A DNA stretch of 64,000 bases from Ornithodoros turicata (Eukaryota; Arthropoda; Arachnida; Ixodida; Argasidae): assembly GCF_037126465.1 (NCBI RefSeq), contig NC_088203.1:99820668-99884667 (forward strand), written 5' to 3'. Each line of letters starts with the position of its first letter. Position 1 is the first letter of the stretch. Both the position numbers and the translations under genes were made by a program. This document shows, in pieces, positions 10,615 to 21,970 of the stretch. A model generated the notes under the pieces. It was given only the letters and a program-made list of their open reading frames with translations. It was not told the origin of the DNA and did not search any database.

Positions 10615-13600
10615 TCAGAAGCGGCCGCAGATGGCCAGAAAGGCGGCGGCTCTCGACGCTATTTCAAACCGCCACTTTTCGGTGTGGGAGGCTCCAAATG
10701 ACAGGATGGCGTCCAGGGAGAGGGGAACCCCTTGTCTAGCCAGCGGCTGGGCAAGGTAGATAAGGCGGGAGCGGTCGTAGAGGGGGCAGTGCAGGAGAAA
10801 GTGCTCTACAGCTTCCTCTTGACCGCAGTGGACGCACGCAGGAGAGCGGCTGACCCCCGCGCGGTGCAGGTAAAAGTTCAGTGGAAGGGCTAGACAGCGC
10901 AGTCGAGTCAGCAAGACTTCTACATGACGGGAGACGCAGCGGTCAGCCTGCCAAGCGTGGGAAAGATGGGCGTACCGGGCTGGCAGAGAGCGGAGAGCGG
11001 TCAGCTCCAGCAGCCTTCTATACCTGGCCCGCGTGATAGAGGGCAGGGGCGGAAGGACGTCAATGATAGGGCCGGAGAGGGAAATTTTTGCCAGGTTGTC
11101 CGCCAACTCGTTGGGAGATAGGCCACAGTGCCCAGGAATCCATGTCAGGACCACCTCCGTGATGTGGCTAGGACTCAGGGCCTGCAGGAGCTCGAGCCAC
11201 TCGCTGGGGGGGCTGGCTAGGGCAGTGATGACCGACAGGGAGTCGGACAAAAGCAGGATCCTGGGAAATGTAAGGGGCGCCATTCTGAGAGCCAGTATCA
11301 TGGCGAGGAGTTCGCTCTCGAACACGGGAGTGTAGTCAGGGAGGCGGATGGGGCAGTGACAGTCGAGCTGAGGGAAGACGACGCCGGCACCCGCTAGCTG
11401 AGCCGAGACCGAGGCATCTGTCGCGACAACAACGTGAGATGGGAACTGGTTGATGTGCGCCGAGAGGAGGGCTTCAAGCCGGGGAGACGGAGCGTAGGCA
11501 ACGCCGGGCTGGAACGCGTCGGCAACTCGCAGGGCCATGGACGAGACCGGACAGATGGGCGCAGGAGGGGCAGTCAGAGAAGTATTCAGCGAGGCTAGAA
11601 GGGATTCGACAAAGACGAGCTGCGGGGTGTTGGATTTTCGCCACCTCCGGGCGATCCACTGGGCCCGATCCCTGAGAGACTGGTTCTGTCTGGAGGCTAA
11701 TGGGCTCTGGCAGAGCGAGAGGAAGGTGTTCACAGTGAGTAGGCGGAACCGAGTCTTCAGAGGGGGAATGCGGGCTTCGGCATACAGCGCCTGGTTGGCC
11801 GTGTACTTGGGGAGGCCCATGCACAGGCGGAGGGCTCTCCTTTCTACGGCGAATAGCCTGCCCAGACGGTAGTCGGGGAGGTGCGAGAAGACGACACACC
11901 CAAACTCAAGAATTGGCCTTACGTAGCACTTGTACAGGAAGAGCAGGGTGCTCCTGCGCATACCACAGCGGGCGCTGGCGCTGCGGAGGATTGTGCCAAT
12001 TGCTTTCGAGGCCTTCTGGCTTATGACTTCCACATGATGGTCCCAGTGGAGCTTGTGATCATACCAGACGCCTAGGTAGCGCAGCAGGTTGGTCTGGCGA
12101 ATGGTCTGGCCGGCAACATCCAGAATGATGGTCACAGCTCCTCCAGTCCAGTTGGTCTGGGGGAACACCAGGACTGCAGATTTCTGGACGTTCAACGTGA
12201 GGTGGACGGAACGCATCCAGGATGACAGCGCGAGGAGATATTCTTGCAGTTTCTCACGTAGCGTATGCAGCGATAGAGAGCTGGAGAAGAAGGCAATATC
12301 GTCCGCATAGGTCAGGGTGAGGACGCCCGGGTCGAGAGGTAGGGAACTCATCAAAATGTTAAACAGCAGTGGCGAAAGGACGGACCCCTGGGGGACGCCC
12401 CTCTGCTGCGGATGCAAAGATGAGACAAAGCGTCCATCCGAGCAAAAGAATGCTCGTCCAGTGAGGAAGCCGCAAACCCATGAAACGATGTACGGGGGAA
12501 TGTTGAGAGCTACCATACGATGGAGGAGGACGTTGTGTTCCACGCTATCGTAGGCCTTCGCCACATCCAAGGTAACCAGGGCAGACATCTTCCCACACTC
12601 ACGCGCAAGGCAAATCTGGCTTTCCAGGTTGGCGTGCGCCATCCAGATTGAGCAACGGGGGCGAAAGCCGATCTGGCTGTCATTGAGCGCTGAAGAGGCT
12701 TCCAAGAAGGAAGAGAGCCGGCGGTGCAGAATCCGCTCAATGGTCTTGCAGAGGACGGATGTCAAGGCAATCGGGCGAATGTTATCCATGGCCAAGCCCC
12801 TCGAGGCGATCTTCTGGACTATAACCACCTTAGACACCTTCCAGTCATCTGGTATCCACGAGTGTTCGATGGAGACGTTCGCAATGTTCAGGAGCTCCTC
12901 TGGATGGGCAGCCCACAGGGACCTCACCATTCTGCCTGAGACGCCGTCCGGGCCGGGAGCCGAGCTTGGAAGAGCGCGCACCACTGAGTCAAGTTCCTCT
13001 GCAGAAACACCAACGAAGCCGGACGACGACGTCACGGGAGGCTGCCGCGCGCAGGAAGTAGAGCGTTGGAAGCGGAGAGCCAGACCCCTGGCGATATCTT
13101 CCAGCTGGGCCCTCGCCGCGTCATCGGACATGACGAGAGAGTGAGGGGGGAATCCTGAGGAGAGAGACCTGCTGATATTGGAAACGTGCCTGTGTAGGGC
13201 TTTCCTGTTCTTCGGGCCGGAGAGGAATGCGTTTCGTTCAGTGAAAAAGGCCCGCTTTGCCGCAGAGATGGTACGCCTGAACACGGCTTTATGGAATTGG
13301 TAATTTTTCCAATTCACGTAGCATGTATTTGCGAGCACCTGTTTCCAAGCGGCCTTGCGGCGCCGGTAGGCCCTTGCGCAATCAGCATTCCACCATGGCG
13401 CACAGCCTGACGGCGATCGCTTGTCGATGCGGAATGTGGATGACGCTATCGAGCGGGTCAGCGAGGAGGCAGCACTTATAGCACGGTTGACGGGCGGGAG
13501 CTCAGAGCTGCCCTCCAGGAGGCGGGCCAGGTTCTTGTCTTGCAGGGAGTAATTACAGAGGGAGCGCGAGGTAGCAGCGAGTCTTGCCGGTATGACCACT

Positions 13601-14244
13601 TCAAAGAAGACGGGAAGGTGGTCACTGTTAGAGCCCGAGGCCAGCGTGCGCCACGAAGATAGGCGGGCTGCAGGCGAATGCAACGTGAGATCGAGCACCG
13701 ACCTAGCGGTGCCACGCAGAAACGTCGGGGATCCATCATTTGCAACACTGAGGTTATGACGACATATCCATTCCCACAGCTCTCTGCCGCTAGAGTCAGT
13801 CTTGGACCCCCACGAAACATGATGGGAGTTGAAATCACCGGCGACGATGTACCGCTGAGAGACATGAGAGAGTGCGCCACTGAGCGCCGAGGGTGACTGG
13901 AAGCCAGCCGGACAGTACACATTGAAGACATCCAGGGGGCCGAAGCGTGGGAGAGTAACCCGCACCGCGAGGGCTTCGCAAAGAGGGGACAGGGTTTGCC
14001 ACACAACGCGGGCAGAATGCACTAGGCGAAGGGAGATGAGCGTTAACAGACCTCCTCCCCGTCCCACGGGCCGGTCCAGGCGAAATACCTGGAAGCCCGG
14101 AAAGGAAAAGGACCGTCGGGGGGATAGCCACGTTTCTTGAAGGAGAATGAGGTCAGGAGAGCAGTTCGAGACAAGCGTGTGGAGGTCGGGTAGAGCTGAA
14201 GAAATCGCAAGACAGTTCCACTGTAAGACGCGCAGGCTACTCAT
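10615..14244 (-). CDS. LINE-A ORF2: endonuclease, reverse transcriptase, RNase H
   Basis: 1209 codons without a stop. I chose ATG 14242-14244 because MSSLRVLQWNC begins the APE-type endonuclease fold (LLQETWLSP, VAGDFNSHH, SNSDHLPVFFE); an in-frame ATG lies 28 codons upstream. The RT spans about residues 430-700 (DVAKAYDSVEHNVL, RGVPQGSVLSPLLF, TYADDIAFF near 645). RNase H follows at about 935-1060 (ATDASVSAQL, FESELLAMILAL, LLSDSLSVITAL, TWIPGHCGLSPNELAD). A CCHC-like motif CVHCGQEEAVEHFLLHC lies near the C-terminus. The protein nicks target DNA and copies its own RNA onto it. All catalytic motifs look complete, so current activity is plausible. Confidence 0.93.
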   Translation of the reverse strand: MSSLRVLQWNCLAISSALPDLHTLVSNCSPDLILLQETWLSPRRSFSFPGFQVFRLDRPVGRGGGLLTLISLRLVHSARVVWQTLSPLCEALAVRVTLPRFGPLDVFNVYCPAGFQSPSALSGALSHVSQRYIVAGDFNSHHVSWGSKTDSSGRELWEWICRHNLSVANDGSPTFLRGTARSVLDLTLHSPAARLSSWRTLASGSNSDHLPVFFEVVIPARLAATSRSLCNYSLQDKNLARLLEGSSELPPVNRAISAASSLTRSIASSTFRIDKRSPSGCAPWWNADCARAYRRRKAAWKQVLANTCYVNWKNYQFHKAVFRRTISAAKRAFFTERNAFLSGPKNRKALHRHVSNISRSLSSGFPPHSLVMSDDAARAQLEDIARGLALRFQRSTSCARQPPVTSSSGFVGVSAEELDSVVRALPSSAPGPDGVSGRMVRSLWAAHPEELLNIANVSIEHSWIPDDWKVSKVVIVQKIASRGLAMDNIRPIALTSVLCKTIERILHRRLSSFLEASSALNDSQIGFRPRCSIWMAHANLESQICLARECGKMSALVTLDVAKAYDSVEHNVLLHRMVALNIPPYIVSWVCGFLTGRAFFCSDGRFVSSLHPQQRGVPQGSVLSPLLFNILMSSLPLDPGVLTLTYADDIAFFSSSLSLHTLREKLQEYLLALSSWMRSVHLTLNVQKSAVLVFPQTNWTGGAVTIILDVAGQTIRQTNLLRYLGVWYDHKLHWDHHVEVISQKASKAIGTILRSASARCGMRRSTLLFLYKCYVRPILEFGCVVFSHLPDYRLGRLFAVERRALRLCMGLPKYTANQALYAEARIPPLKTRFRLLTVNTFLSLCQSPLASRQNQSLRDRAQWIARRWRKSNTPQLVFVESLLASLNTSLTAPPAPICPVSSMALRVADAFQPGVAYAPSPRLEALLSAHINQFPSHVVVATDASVSAQLAGAGVVFPQLDCHCPIRLPDYTPVFESELLAMILALRMAPLTFPRILLLSDSLSVITALASPPSEWLELLQALSPSHITEVVLTWIPGHCGLSPNELADNLAKISLSGPIIDVLPPLPSITRARYRRLLELTALRSLPARYAHLSHAWQADRCVSRHVEVLLTRLRCLALPLNFYLHRAGVSRSPACVHCGQEEAVEHFLLHCPLYDRSRLIYLAQPLARQGVPLSLDAILSFGASHTEKWRFEIASRAAAFLAICGRF

Positions 14245-15550
14245 CACCCAGTAAGGATTGAGCGACTGCGGCAGCAAGGACGTCGTCACCAGCATTCGGG
14301 CGGCTACCCTTCTTTGACCGCTTGCCATGGGGCTTTTCGCAGGGGCTGCACCACATTAGCGCAGACGAGGCGTCACGCTTGGAGTTGGAGGAGGACGCAT
14401 CCATGGCCTCGTGGGACGAGGCTGGGCACACGCGGCCAGGCTGGGCGGCGGCCGATGAGCAAGAGGGAGAGCTGGGTTCACAGGGCTGAGGAGAAGGATC
14501 AGCCGAGGGCACAGCGGCTACAGCCACTTGTTTGTTGCCGGAGATGGCGTTGACCGTCTCAGAAAGGGCCGAAGAGAGGGACGCAACCATGGCGCAGAGT
14601 GAGTCGAGTTCCGCTCTAACCTTCGAGACTGCAGCCTCGACGGCGGCATCAATCATCTTCTGAAGCCTATCGCCAGGGAATGGGGACTGGACAGCTTGCT
14701 GGGTTCTGGCAGCGAAATCCGAACCGCGCCTCTTCAAGGCAGCAGCCGCTTCCGCCCGTGAACAGTGGCGAGCATCCATGACCTCTAACAAGGAAGACTC
14801 TTGCTCACGGCAAGGGCATGATTGGTTGTCGGCAGAGTGCTTCCCGCCGCAGAGGCAACATTTCGGGGAGACACTAACAGGGCACGTGGGCTCGTCATGG
14901 CTGTCGCCGCAGTGGCGGCAGCGGGGATCAGATCTGCAGTTTTTGGTGGTATGTCCGAATCGGAAGCATCGCTTGCACTGAAGCGGTCTTCGCTTGTAGG
15001 TGTCTACACAGAAGATGAGTGGCCAGGACTTGATTTCAGATGGGCAGGCGAGTCCCGCAAAGGACACAACTACGGACTGGGTTGGGATACGCCGATCGTT
15101 GTCAAGCCTGCTGCAGCGGTACGCGTCGAGGGCACCAGCGTCGGAGAAGAGCTCGAGGACTTCAGTAGCGGGAAGAGAGACGTCGACGCCCCTCACCACC
15201 CCTCTGACACAGGCGAGATGGTGCGGGATGAATGCCTCCACCGGCTGCCTGCCGAAGGAGGAAGTTGACAGGAGCGAGCGGATGACGTTGACGTTGTCAG
15301 ATTTGCAGATGATGCCATCTCTTCCATATTGACGCACTTCGGCGATGTCCCGGAACTCAGGAGTAATGGCTTCCAGGCCTTGAAGCAGAGATTTCGGGTT
15401 CTTGGACCGGATGACAGAGCCATCGGTAGGCTTGATTGCGACTGGGATGGACGTGAGGCCGTTGGCCTGGAAGAGGCTCAGGGGGACTGAGCGAATGTCC
15501 ACAGACGCCGACCAGTAAGGGTCGGGCCCGCTGCGAACAGCGGTCGCCAT
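14237..15550 (-). CDS. LINE-A ORF1: RNA-binding protein with three zinc knuckles
   Basis: About 437 codons from ATG 15548-15550 (MATAVRSGPDPYW); the open frame extends to 15676 but only through a non-ATG start. Three knuckles lie in a row: CKRCFRFGHTTKNC, CRHCGDSHDEPTC and CCLCGGKHSADNQSC. A Ser/Pro-rich tail ends GDE. The stop TAG at 14237-14239 overlaps the ORF2 start in the string ATGAGTAG (14237-14244). Such an overlap suggests coupled termination and reinitiation, as described for some R1-type LINEs. Confidence 0.88.
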   Translation of the reverse strand: MATAVRSGPDPYWSASVDIRSVPLSLFQANGLTSIPVAIKPTDGSVIRSKNPKSLLQGLEAITPEFRDIAEVRQYGRDGIICKSDNVNVIRSLLSTSSFGRQPVEAFIPHHLACVRGVVRGVDVSLPATEVLELFSDAGALDAYRCSRLDNDRRIPTQSVVVSFAGLACPSEIKSWPLIFCVDTYKRRPLQCKRCFRFGHTTKNCRSDPRCRHCGDSHDEPTCPVSVSPKCCLCGGKHSADNQSCPCREQESSLLEVMDARHCSRAEAAAALKRRGSDFAARTQQAVQSPFPGDRLQKMIDAAVEAAVSKVRAELDSLCAMVASLSSALSETVNAISGNKQVAVAAVPSADPSPQPCEPSSPSCSSAAAQPGRVCPASSHEAMDASSSNSKRDASSALMWCSPCEKPHGKRSKKGSRPNAGDDVLAAAVAQSLLGDE

Positions 15551-15720
15551 CGCCGCGCGTCTCACCAACCGGCGAGGTAAGCAGCGTCGCAACCGAGGGA
15601 GAAACAGAGGAGGCCAGACAGGCCTGAGCTTGCAGATAGGGCAAACAAGCTCCAACAACAAAAGGGATTGCCGCACTAGAGCAACAGAGGAACAGCCTTC
15701 TTCGCAGCGTCCTCGAGCGC

Positions 15721-16550
15721 ATCTTCTTCGTCTTCTTGTACCTCAGAGCAATGGCCGTTAGCCACTGAGGGCGATTGACCAGGGCTAGTCATGATGTAAC
15801 GCGTGGAGCGACCTTAGATATCGGGTACGATCAGATAGGATGAGAAAAGCAGCCACATTGGACGCTACGGCCCAGCTCCATCTCCCCAAGAGAGAAGCCC
15901 CAAAGGATAGGATGGACTGCAAGCAGAGGGGGGCGCCGGCTCTGGCCAGATGGCGAGCCAGATATTCTTGACGAAGGCACTCGAAGCGGTGGCAGCGGAG
16001 AAGGAAGTGCTCCACAGTCTCGTCCTGACCACAGTGCAAGCACGCGGGAGAATTGGAGACTCCAGCTCGGTGCAGATAAAAGTCAAGAGGGAGGGCGAGG
16101 CATCGGAGACGTGTAAGGAGCACCTCGACGTGGCGAGAAGCGCAGCAGTGAGGCTGCCATGAGTAGGAGAGGTGGGCTTAACTGAGGGGAGCAAGGCGGG
16201 ACCCAGTGAGCTGCAGGAACCTCCGATACCTGGCTTTAGTAACGTCAGCCAGAGGGGCTGAGAACATTGATGAGCGGGCCAGAGAGTGCCGTCTTGGCTA
16301 GACTGTCTGTCGCCTCGTTGAGCGAGAGACCACGGTGCCCCGGTATCCAGGTGAGCACAACCTCTGAGACGTGAGGCGGAGCAAGGGAGGCCAAGAGCTG
16401 CTGAAGCGGGCTTGACGGGTTGGAGAGAGAAGAGATAACGGAAAGACAGTCCGACAGGACTAGGACTTTGCCGAAGAGCCCCGGGACCATCCTAACCGCA
16501 AGGGTAATGGCGAGAAACTCACTTTCGGAAGCTGGAGTGTAGTCTTCTTC
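15721..16550 (-). mobile_element. LINE-B: 5'-truncated relative of LINE-A
   Basis: Minus-strand 3' end of a LINE. Its (GAA)n-like tail is at 15721-15738. The C-terminal CCHC motif (CLHCGQDETVEHFLLRC) lies in frame 16123-15785 and the RNase H segment (SEFLAITLAVRM, LSDCLSVISSL, TWIPGHRGLSLNEATD) in frame 16598-16245. The frames differ, so it is a pseudogene. The 5' truncation is at 16550, where the CAGCAGATC duplication starts. LINE-A later inserted into its tail. Confidence 0.85.
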
Positions 16551-16770
16551 CAGCAGATCTTCTTCTTCCAACCTCTTGCTTCTTCCCTGTCCAAGCAAAA
16601 GGTGACTGAGCCACTAAGGGACGCGTAACTACCTCTGTGTGAAAGTTGTGTGTGGTGTTCTGTGTGAAGGTGATATGAGATGTAAGGCTGGTTAGGCGCG
16701 GGGGTGAACTTACATGTACCGGGTGTCTGAGTTAAATCCCCGGTCTAAATAAGTCATGAACGAGTGCACC
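16551..16770. repeat. Host repeat, unit 2 (middle part)
   Basis: Continues the sequence of 3420-3640 (tccaacctcctgcttcttcc to the accgggtg region). It ends with GAACGAGTGCACC at 16758-16770, which is duplicated at 22198-22210 around the next LINE. Confidence 0.8.
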
Positions 16771-16957
16771 AATGATGATGATGATGATTCCGGTTTTTAT
16801 GGCGCACAGACAACTAAGGTCATAGTGCGCCAAAACTGTGGTGAAATTATGACTAATTAAATATGTGCGTGAACAATGATAGGGATGTGATCAGTTAAAC
16901 TTCTATGCGATGTCCAGTAAAAACTTCTTTAAAAATACATAAAATAGCTATACAAAA

Positions 16958-19900
16958 TTACACGAGATTGACTATCCCGGTGTCTTTCAAGAAGTTAAAA
17001 ATGCTGTTAAAAGGGACGATAGCCTCATCGCCCAGCAGAAGGGCTGGGTGAAGAGGTAAATAGTGTGTATAAAACTGTCTAAAGTGATGTTTACGATGGG
17101 CCTCATCGTGAGGACATGAAATGAGTAAATGTATAACGGAGAGAAGTCCACCACAGTGCTCGCACTGAGGTGGCTCCTCTCCACGAAGTAAAAACCCATG
17201 AGTGATGAATGTATGTCCTATGCGTAACCTTGTTAATATGACACTTTGAAAACGATTTTCTGGACGCTCTCCATGATGTTGAATGTTCGGTTTATTCAAA
17301 TGAAGCTTGTTATGTGTTTGGCTGTCCCAGAAATTTTGCCAGTTTACATGAATTGACTGCTTTAGTGAAGATACAATATCCTGTAAGGGTAATTCAAAGG
17401 GGGTTATATCATTTGAAGCGGCAGCTGCAGCAGCCTGGTCTGCTAATTCATTGCCCTGTATGCCAACGTGGCTGGGTACCCAGCATAAGATTACAGAATA
17501 TCCTTTCTTGTTTATCGTGTGGGCTATGTATTGTGCTCGCTGCACAAGAAAATTCTTCTGCTTGTGCATGCTACAGATAGCATTAAGGGAACTCAGGGAA
17601 TCCGTGTACACAACTGCTGATTTTATGCAGCCTTCAAGAATATATTTCAACGCAAGAATAATAGCATATACTTCAGCTGTACAAATGGATGCAATGTTTT
17701 TTATACTGTGGGACCTTGTGCATGTATCCGAAACCATGGCACATGTCACTCCTGCGCTAGACTTTGACCCATCAGTGTACACCTCAACATGATCCCCAAA
17801 GCTTCGCTTCAAATGTTCAAACTCTTGTTGCAGTATAGGCATGGCAGTGTTATGTTTGCTGTATTTCATAAGTGTAGTGTCAGACCTCGGAGGTGGTTCC
17901 CAGGGTGGGATCCTCTTACTCCGTTCTACAACCAGAGAATTGCAATAAGAGAAATTGTGAGACTCACTCTCATTTGCAAGACGCATACAGAGTGGTGGAA
18001 CAACTGAGCGTTTGTGAGTAAAGAGCTGTTCAAACCGTGTGCTTGTAACACACTGCAGTGCAGGGTGTTGTGGATGACTTCTTATTCTTAATGCGTAAGA
18101 TGCCCCAAGATAAAATCTCCGTCTCGTCAAGGAGTATTCATGAGTTTCAACATACAAACTTTCAACTGGTGAGGTTCTAAAAGCACCAGTTATCAGCCGA
18201 AGTCCTTGATGATGTACAGGATCCAGTATTTTTAAAACACATGGACGACCTGAACCATACACAATACTCCCATAGTCTAGTTTCGAACGTACTGTCGAGA
18301 CATAGACTTTATGCAACGTTTCTCGATCTGCACCCCAGGACTTGTGCGAAAGAATTTTAAGAATATTATTCGATTTGATACATTTGACTTTTAAGTTTTT
18401 AAGATGCAACAAAAATGTCAGCTTTTTGTCAAATATAACACCGAGGAATTTGTGCTCGCTTCTTACAAGAATGTCATGGCCATTTAGTTTCAGAGATGGT
18501 TGAGGGAAAACACCTCTAACTCTTGAGAAAGGAACACATACAGTTTTCTCTGGTGAGAACTTAAAACCATTCTCAGTAGACCATTTCACCAACTTATTTA
18601 TAGCCAGCTGCATCTGTCGCTCACATAATGTCAGGTTGGTAGAGGAATAAGAGATTTGGATATCATCTACGTAGAGAGAGTATGTTATGGATGGTGGCAT
18701 TACACTGGCTACGGAGTTGATTTTTACGAGGAATAGGATGACACTGAGTACGGATCCCTGCGGGACGCCGTTCTCTTGCACAAAATCATGGGATAATATG
18801 GTGCCCAGTTGAACCCTAAATGTTCGATTTTCAAGGAAGTTAGAAATGCACTTGAGAAGGCGACCCCTAATGCCGAAGGAATATAAATCTTGTAGAATGC
18901 CGTAACGCCAAGCAGTGTCATAAGCCTTCTCTAAGTCAAAGAATACAGATAAACAGTGTTGCCTTCTTACGAAAGCTTCCCGGATAACTGTTTCCAAGCG
19001 AACGAGGTGGTCTGTTGTGGAGTGCCCCGCTCGGAAGCCACACTGAAATCGACATATTAAATTATCCTCTTCCAGGATATGAATCAGACGGTTACCGACC
19101 ATCCCCTCAAACGTCTTGCCAATACAACATGTAAGGGCAATAGGCCTGTAACTTGAAGGGTTCGAGGGTTCCTTTCCCGGTTTCAAAAGGGGAATTATGG
19201 TAGCAACTTTCCATCGTACAGGTAGCACTCCTTGTGCCCAAACATGATTGAAGAATTCAAGCAAGCATGACTTGGACACCTCAGACAGGTGGTCAAGCAT
19301 TGAATATGTGATCCGGTCAGGACCTGGAGCAGTTGCTTTTGCAGACAGTAAGGATCGTGACAGTTCTAACATGGTGAAAGGCTGATTATATGCGTAAGCA
19401 TCACCTCCATGCAGTGGGATGGTTTGTTTTTCAGCCATTTGTTTAACTTTAAGGAATTCACTACCATAGTGGGAAGAACTGGATACGCTTTGGAAGTGAT
19501 GCCCGAGGGCATTAGCCTGTTCTTCCAGGCTGTCACACACTTTTCCATTTACTCGTAAAAGAGGGACAGACCGACTGATATGTTCGCCTCTAATTTTGCG
19601 AAGCCTATCCCAGACCATTTTAGATGGGGTATTACAAGATAGAGAAGATACGAAGGTTTGCCAAGAAGATCGTTTAGCTTGTTTGCGGGTCCATCTTGCC
19701 TTCGCTCTTGCCTTTTTGAAAAGTAAGAGATTTTCTGATAAGGGGAATCTCCGGAATCTACCCCACGCTCGATTTTGAAGTTTGCGTGTTTCCTGACATT
19801 CACTATTCCACCAGGGCTTAGGTCACTTCGGGAGACGACCAGAAGTCTGGGGAATGGATGCAGTCGCTGCATCTAGTATGATGTTGGTGATGAGGTTGTT

Positions 19901-20662
19901 AGCTTCCTCTACTGTCACCACGTCAAAGGGGATTAGTAGGAGGTCACATTTTTCTGTAAATTTATTCCAGTCAGCATTTTGCAATTTCCACCTGGGCGGT
20001 CGTGTTGTGAGATAGTCCACAGCTCGCAGATACTTTAAAACGACAGGGAAGTGGTCACTCCCATACGGATTCTCATCTACAGTCCATTCCAACTCTTGAA
20101 ACAGAGATGGACTGCAAAAGGAAAGGTCTAATGCAGAGAAAGTTTGGGTGGGTGTATACATGTATGTTTGTGAGCCGGTATTCAGAAGGCAACTAGATGA
20201 TGACAACAAAAATCTTTCGAGCATTTTTCCCCGAGTGTCAATTCTACTACTGCCCCAAAGGGGATTATGGGCATTAAAATCACCCAAAAGGATAAGAGGG
20301 GATGGAAGCTGCCTGTACAAGTTTTCAATGTCCTTTTGCGTAATCAACTGCGATGGTGGGAGGTAGACTGAACAGATGGTAACAATTCTGTCGAGACACA
20401 CCTGCACAGCTACAGCTTCCAAGTCCGTGACTAGATTAACTTCTTTGGCTGGAAGGGTTTGCCGTGTAATGATTGCTACACCGCCAGATGCACGGGTTTT
20501 ATCAGCTCGATACCTACGGAACGGATTTTGTACATGTGTGTTCAAGTAAGTTTCTTGCACACAAAAGCATACTGCGTTGTGCTTCTCAAAAAGATCATGG
20601 ACATCGTCTAAATTAGAGAGTAGACCGCGACAATTCCACTGAAGGATTGTGTGGCCCATCAT
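16958..20662 (-). pseudogene. LINE-I ORF2, one in-frame TGA
   Basis: A single frame runs from ATG 20660-20662 (MMGHTILQWNCRG) to 16958, about 1234 codons, broken only by TGA at 19823-19825 between the endonuclease and the RT. The endonuclease shows FCVQETYLN, LLGDFNAHNPLWG and GSDHFPVVLK. The RT shows VFFDLEKAYDTAW, NGVPQGSVLS and YVDD near codon 663 (Val where most LINEs have Ala). RNase H follows with VYTDGSKSS, TAEVYAIILAL, YTDSLSSLNAI and WVPSHVGIQGNELADQ. A C-terminal motif CEHCGGLLSVIHLLISC is present. The TGA follows an AAG codon and precedes CCT, consistent with CGA decay. Confidence 0.9.
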
Positions 20663-20746
20663 GATAGCAGAAATGAGAAAAAAAAGAGGGTGTACAACGC
20701 TTTGTTCTGCCGACCGGAAAAAAGAATTGCCATTACTGTACGGCTG

Positions 20747-21970
20747 CTAGGTCTTACTCCTCTGGGGAGGAGTAATCCTTGGCTTCCGTGCTTTTCTTCT
20801 GGCCTCCGCCAAATCCTTCTCCGATATCTCGGGGAGTGAACCACTCCTCGAGAGGTTTCCTCTTGAGGGTGTCAGAAATGGTGAGCTCGTGCTCCCCAAG
20901 GAGAGCTCCGAGCTCGAATCATCATCACACTCCATAGAGCGCAACTCCATGGAGGGTGATGACAAAGGTAGGACTGCTGTCGCAGTCACTACCGTGTTTT
21001 CATCATGGGGCTTGGTTTTCACCCCGTCTTCACTTGTTGTTTGTTGTGCTCTAGGTGGAGTGTCTGTCTGTGTGTGTACTGTTACCATCTTTGGTTTCTC
21101 TTGAAGTACAGTGGAAAAAGATTTTTGATTGAAGAATGGGGATACCTTTCTCCTTGCCTCAGGATAGCTGATATTTTCTGTAACCTTTATACGCAAAATC
21201 TCCTTTTCTAATTTCCACTTAGCGCAAGACCTGGAGTAAGAGGGGTGATCACTGGAGCAGTTTACGCAGCAATCAGGCCCTCTACACTCTTTCGTGTCAT
21301 GGCCCTGCTGACCACAACGAGCACAGCACGGCGTCCCACGGCAAGCATCAGCGGCATGCCCGAGGCGGTTGCATTTGAAACAACGAAGATGGTTCGGAAT
21401 GTATGGACGGACCTCTGCAGACAGGTATCCAACTTTTAGTTTATCCGGCAGCGAAGGACGATCAAAGGTAAGGACTACGTTTCTGGTCGTAATATATTCA
21501 TTATTTTTCCGTATCTTAAGTTTCCTGACATCAATTACTGCCTGTTCCTTTAGGTTAGCAAGAATCTCTTCTACCGGGACGTCAATTAATTCAGTGACAG
21601 CTACCACCCCACGGCATGTGTTCAGAGTTTTATGCAAGGATGCAGATATCGGGACCCCAAGCATCTCCCTGGTGGTCAGGATCCTTTGACAGTCTGTTTC
21701 TGATGTTCATTTGATGAGAATGTCACCAGACCGTAGCTTCTTGATTTCGCTTATGTGTTTTGATAGTGAAGACACCGCCTTCTCAATAAAGAAGGGAGAC
21801 ATTTTTCCAAGTGGCACATTTTTTCCTTCTGAAGAGTCGGAAGACAGGACAATGTATTTTGACAAAAAGAACTGTTCATTCAGTTTTAAGGCTTCGGTCC
21901 GGGAACGTTTCCCGCCCCCGATCGTAGATGAAGAGAAATATTTTACCATGCAGGTTTGATTACTAGGCAT
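20747..21970 (-). pseudogene. LINE-I ORF1, one in-frame TGA
   Basis: One frame runs from ATG 21968-21970 (MPSNQTCMVKYF) to 20747, with TGA at 21704-21706 just after GDILIK. Downstream are three zinc knuckles (CFKCNRLGHAADAC, CARCGQQGHDTKEC, CVNCSSDHPSYSRSC) and a basic, Ser-rich tail. It would be the nucleic-acid-binding partner of ORF2. The stop removes everything after codon 88 unless it is read through or translation restarts at the downstream ATG (21664, MLGVPISASL). Confidence 0.85.

Larger units (their letters stand above)
10445..15720 (-). mobile_element. LINE-A: apparently intact non-LTR retrotransposon with RNase H
   Basis: Minus-strand element with a short 5' leader (about 15551-15720), ORF1, ORF2, a 3' UTR (10463-10614) and a (GAA)n tail (10445-10462, CTT on the plus strand). 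It lies in the (GAA)n tail of the related fragment 15721-16550. The two-LINE block is flanked by CAGCAGATC (10436-10444 and 16551-16559), whose empty site is near 3418 in unit 1. The endonuclease-RT-RNase H-CCHC order and the three-knuckle ORF1 place it among I/R1/Tad-like LINEs; the exact clade is not resolved by eye. Confidence 0.92.
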
